Assembly: GCF_938045595.1 (NCBI RefSeq)
Contig: NZ_CALIBB010000290.1
Location: 1-15,445 of the forward strand
DNA length: 15,445 nt
DNA from: an uncultured Campylobacter sp.
GTDB lineage: Bacteria; Campylobacterota; Campylobacteria; Campylobacterales; Campylobacteraceae
Reading direction: 5' to 3'
Position 1 is the first letter of the stretch, and each line of letters starts with the position of its first letter. The notes beneath the pieces were generated by a model that made no database searches, was not told the DNA's origin, and saw only the letters and a program-made list of their open reading frames with translations. Made by a program: the position numbers and the translations under genes. Positions 13,292-15,445 of this stretch are shown here, piece after piece.

Positions 13292-14551
13292 CTAGACCCT
13301 CTTTCTTTCTGCGATTGTAATTAACGGAAGCACTACGACGAGCAATCCGATATAGATGATCGATAGGGCAAAGCCCCAGTATTTATTTTCGATACCGAGT
13401 TCCATACCGTCTGCGGGGAGCTTTCCGAATAGGCTAAGCAGAATCATGTCGATTACCAAAACCCAAAACCAGATGAAAAACGCTTTGTTTTTGTGCGCAG
13501 GCGCTACTACGCTGCTGCGGTCAAATAACGGGATAAAAAATAGCGAAACTCCAGCGAAGGCAAAGGCGATAAGTCCGATGTCGGCAGCCTTAAGCGGTCC
13601 TACGTCGAAGTAAAATCCGCGCAGAATTTCATACTCCCAGAGAAAGTACCACTCCGGATAGATATGCGTCGGGGTTTTGAGGCTGTTTGCAGGCTCGAAA
13701 TTTATAGGATCCATCGCAAAATCGAAGTGGAAACCCACTAGATAAAAGAAAAATATCATAAAGATACTGACGTAGAAAAAATCCTTCGCCAAAAAGCCCG
13801 GCCAAAACGGAATTACCTTGCTTTCGCTAGTTTTGCCCTGCAGATACTTCTCGCCCTCGAGCTCAAAGTCAATCTCCTCGCCGTCTAGGTTATTTACATG
13901 CGGAAATCTAAGCGAATAGAAATGCACCGCCAGCACCGCAACCACCACAAGAGGTAGCAAACAGACGTGAAGCATAAAAAATCGTGTCAGCGTCGGATCA
14001 CTAACAGCATAATCGCCGCGAATCCATTCGACTATTGCATCGCCCACTACTGGAATTCCGCCGAACAAATTTGTAATAACCATCGCTGCCCAGTAGCTCA
14101 TCTGCCCCCATGGAAGCATATAGCCGCTAAAAGCCTCCGCCGAAAAGATGATGAAAAGCAGCATTCCGCTTACCCAAATCATCTCTCGCCCTTGCTTATA
14201 CGAGCGGTAATAAATAGCTACTAAAGTATGAATGTATAAGATCAAAAATACAACTGATGCCGATACCGCGTGGATATGACGCCATAGCCAGCCGTATTCG
14301 ACCTCTTTCATAATCGTGAAATTTACGCTATCAAATGCTAAATTTACATCCGGCTTATAATACATCACGAGCATTAGTCCACTAACGAACAAAACTATAA
14401 ATAGCGTCATCAAAATAACGCCCATCGCCCAAAGGAAGCTGATATTTTTAGGAATCCAATACTCGCTTACCATCACCTTGAAAAATTTCGTTACGGCGAG
14501 CCTTTGGTCGAACCAATCCCAAACTCCCGTAGCCTTTCTGATATGTGCCAT
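13292..14551 (-). CDS. petB: Cytochrome b subunit of the bc1 complex
   Basis: A 419-residue membrane subunit that holds both b hemes and the quinol sites. Helix B carries H94 and H108 (13 residues between). Helix D carries H195 and H210 (14 between, the spacing known from b6-type proteins rather than the 13 of mitochondrial cytochrome b). P299-E-W-Y302 is the quinol-oxidation loop motif. It is full length, so not split into b6 plus subunit IV. About nine hydrophobic helices are visible. The quinol is presumably menaquinone, the usual quinone of the genus. It lies nine bases after petA with AGGAGG five bases before the ATG, and two bases before petC: a tight three-gene operon. Confidence 0.95.
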   Translation of the reverse strand: MAHIRKATGVWDWFDQRLAVTKFFKVMVSEYWIPKNISFLWAMGVILMTLFIVLFVSGLMLVMYYKPDVNLAFDSVNFTIMKEVEYGWLWRHIHAVSASVVFLILYIHTLVAIYYRSYKQGREMIWVSGMLLFIIFSAEAFSGYMLPWGQMSYWAAMVITNLFGGIPVVGDAIVEWIRGDYAVSDPTLTRFFMLHVCLLPLVVVAVLAVHFYSLRFPHVNNLDGEEIDFELEGEKYLQGKTSESKVIPFWPGFLAKDFFYVSIFMIFFFYLVGFHFDFAMDPINFEPANSLKTPTHIYPEWYFLWEYEILRGFYFDVGPLKAADIGLIAFAFAGVSLFFIPLFDRSSVVAPAHKNKAFFIWFWVLVIDMILLSLFGKLPADGMELGIENKYWGFALSIIYIGLLVVVLPLITIAERKRV

Positions 14552-14560
14552 CTGCGCCTC

Positions 14561-15067
14561 CTATGCTTTCTGCTTTAGGGCTTGGTATTCGGGGCCCTCT
14601 TCGCCTAAAACGAGTTTCGTTCCGTCTATTTTAAAGGGCGGTATATCCATAGGGCGTGGCGGCGGACCGAATACGTTTACGCCGTTAGCGTCGAAAATCC
14701 CGCCGTGACATGCACAGATGAATTGTTGCGTCGATGGCTTGTAGCTAGGAATACAGCCCAAATGCGTGCAAAGCCCTATGCAAAGCGTATATCTAGCATC
14801 CCCTACGACGACGTCACGGGCATCATTTTTAGGCATATCGGCAGTCTTTTTAAGCACGAAAATCGGCTTTTTACGCCACTGCGTTTGATAAAGCTCGCCC
14901 TCTTTGATCGGACTTAAATCTACCGTAGTGACGCCGGCGGCGCGCACGCTAGGAAGCGGATCCCACGATTTCTTCATCCCCACGAGTGCGAAAACGCCAC
15001 CCACAGCGGCAACCGCGCCGAAAGTAAGCCCGATAAAGCCTCGTCTATCCTGTTTTAGATCAGACAT
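14561..15067 (-). CDS. petA: Rieske iron-sulfur subunit of the bc1 complex
   Basis: A 168-residue [2Fe-2S] protein that takes the first electron from quinol and passes it to PetC. Residues 7-13 (DRRGFIG) before a hydrophobic stretch (14-31) are a twin-arginine signal-anchor, as expected for a Rieske protein folded in the cytoplasm. Box 1 is C100-T-H102-L-G-C105 and box 2 is C118-A-C120-H121-G-G. Ligands are C100, H102, C118 and H121, with a C105-C120 disulfide. A Pro-rich GPPPRPM loop follows. Where high-potential Rieske proteins have Ser (CHGS) and Tyr two residues later, this one has Gly123 and Phe125, which should lower the cluster potential. It is first in petABC; AAAGGA lies five bases before the ATG. 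A TATAAT box and a 20-bp palindrome lie upstream. Confidence 0.95.
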   Translation of the reverse strand: MSDLKQDRRGFIGLTFGAVAAVGGVFALVGMKKSWDPLPSVRAAGVTTVDLSPIKEGELYQTQWRKKPIFVLKKTADMPKNDARDVVVGDARYTLCIGLCTHLGCIPSYKPSTQQFICACHGGIFDANGVNVFGPPPRPMDIPPFKIDGTKLVLGEEGPEYQALKQKA

Positions 15068-15087
15068 CTTTATCCTTTCAAATTAAG

Positions 15088-15107
15088 AAATTGACAAGTG
15101 TCAATTT
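15088..15107. promoter_or_regulatory. FNR/CRP-like palindrome in the petA leader
   Basis: AAATTGACA-AG-TGTCAATTT: perfect 9-bp arms around two bases. The core TTGAC-N4-GTCAA has the layout of FNR/CRP-family sites (TTGAT-N4-ATCAA). It lies 20 bases before the petA ATG and downstream of the predicted start near 15128, where a bound protein would block transcription. The same bases could form an RNA hairpin with a four-base loop close to the ribosome binding site. Confidence 0.5.
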
Positions 15108-15134
15108 TAGCCAAATAAAGATTAAATCAATATG

Positions 15135-15140
15135 ATTATA
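15135..15140 (-). promoter_or_regulatory. Candidate sigma-70 -10 box of petABC
   Basis: TATAAT on the - strand within TGCTTATAATC, with AT-rich sequence upstream. The predicted start near 15128 gives a leader of about 60 bases. A second TATAAT at 15172-15177 and a TAAAAT overlapping the palindrome edge are alternatives. Confidence 0.5.
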
Positions 15141-15240
15141 AGCAGAAATTTAGCTTAACCTTGCAAGCTAAATTATATTTTAAGATAATTTTAATGCCTA
15201 GCGAGGCGTTTTCGTGGCTTAAAATTTTATAAATTTTCAA

Positions 15241-15260
15241 ATTCTATCATATTCTATCAT
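15241..15260. repeat. Perfect tandem duplication of a 10-mer
   Basis: ATTCTATCAT occurs twice head-to-tail. The 10-bp spacing is about one helical turn, as in direct-repeat sites for some response regulators; it could also be simple slippage. Confidence 0.7.
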
Positions 15261-15286
15261 GGCGCGGAATTTAAAATTTTAAAATT

Positions 15287-15312
15287 TTGTCGCGTAAGAG
15301 TTATTGCGACAA
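15287..15312. other. 7-bp stem-loop in the petABC upstream spacer
   Basis: TTGTCGC (15287-15293) pairs with GCGACAA (15306-15312) across 12 bases. On the - strand it is followed by AAAATTTT. It could close a gene lying beyond the right edge; that cannot be tested here. Confidence 0.35.
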
Positions 15313-15445
15313 TGGCGTGCAAAATTTTAAAATTTCGACATCATAAATAAAATTTCATAAAGCGCGAGATTTTAAATTTAAAGACGAGCATAGAATTTAT
15401 AAAATCAAATTTTAAAATTTCACTGCTCGGCTATGGTAGCGGCGG

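Larger units (their letters stand above)
15068..15445. other. Upstream region of petABC, no gene seen
   Basis: 378 bases, very AT-rich. From the petA side it holds the ribosome binding site, a palindrome, two TATAAT boxes on the - strand (15135-15140, 15172-15177), a 10-bp tandem duplication, a hairpin and three AAATTTTAAAATTT blocks (about 15270, 15322, 15411). No ORF is supported. The window ends inside this spacer. Confidence 0.6.

Noticed and set aside
12186..15067. bc1 genes as part of the iron-uptake system
   Set aside because: A terminator hairpin after petC and a separate TATAAT promoter before ftr1 separate them; adjacency alone is not evidence of joint function.

Overview
The window is about 15.4 kb of a Campylobacterota chromosome, most likely a Campylobacter of the relatively GC-rich group (C. 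gracilis, C. rectus/showae, C. curvus). The genus call rests on gene content: a P19/FTR1 iron-uptake locus like Cj1658-Cj1665 of C. jejuni, and a cytochrome bc1 operon with a diheme PetC. T-rich TATAAT promoters and the many AAATTTTAAAATTT blocks between genes fit. The species call is weak.

Layout. At the left edge the 3' part of a radical-SAM gene runs on the + strand (1-863). It is followed by 873 bases without a convincing gene but with several inverted repeats. Everything else is on the - strand. Read in transcription order (right to left): a 378-base upstream region with a TATAAT box and an FNR/CRP-like palindrome; petA-petB-petC (Rieske protein, cytochrome b, diheme cytochrome c), closed by a hairpin terminator; a TATAAT promoter with periodic T-tracts; an FTR1-family permease with a large periplasmic domain, then p19; a strong hairpin and a 387-base gap; a DUF2318 membrane protein, two FtsX/MacB-type permeases and an ABC ATPase, all overlapping or nearly touching; a 425-base repeat-rich stretch with a doubtful ORF; a thioredoxin-fold lipoprotein; and a separate secreted tannase-type esterase with its own promoter and hairpin.

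How the genes work together. P19 is a periplasmic metal-binding dimer and FTR1 carries iron across the inner membrane. The DUF2318 protein, the MacB-like ABC unit and the thioredoxin are conserved partners in C. jejuni and probably supply redox or membrane-export functions, but their exact roles are not settled. The bc1 complex carries electrons from menaquinol to cytochrome c. It is an independent transcription unit and is only a neighbour.

The core systems are known. The most unusual items are: an exact-period 24-bp minisatellite and a low-complexity ATPase tail where C. jejuni has a second thioredoxin; a near-identical 17-base motif shared by that tail and by an insert in the tannase; a complete tannase active site next to an iron-uptake locus; a Rieske cluster lacking both classical hydrogen-bond donors; and a palindrome in the pet leader.
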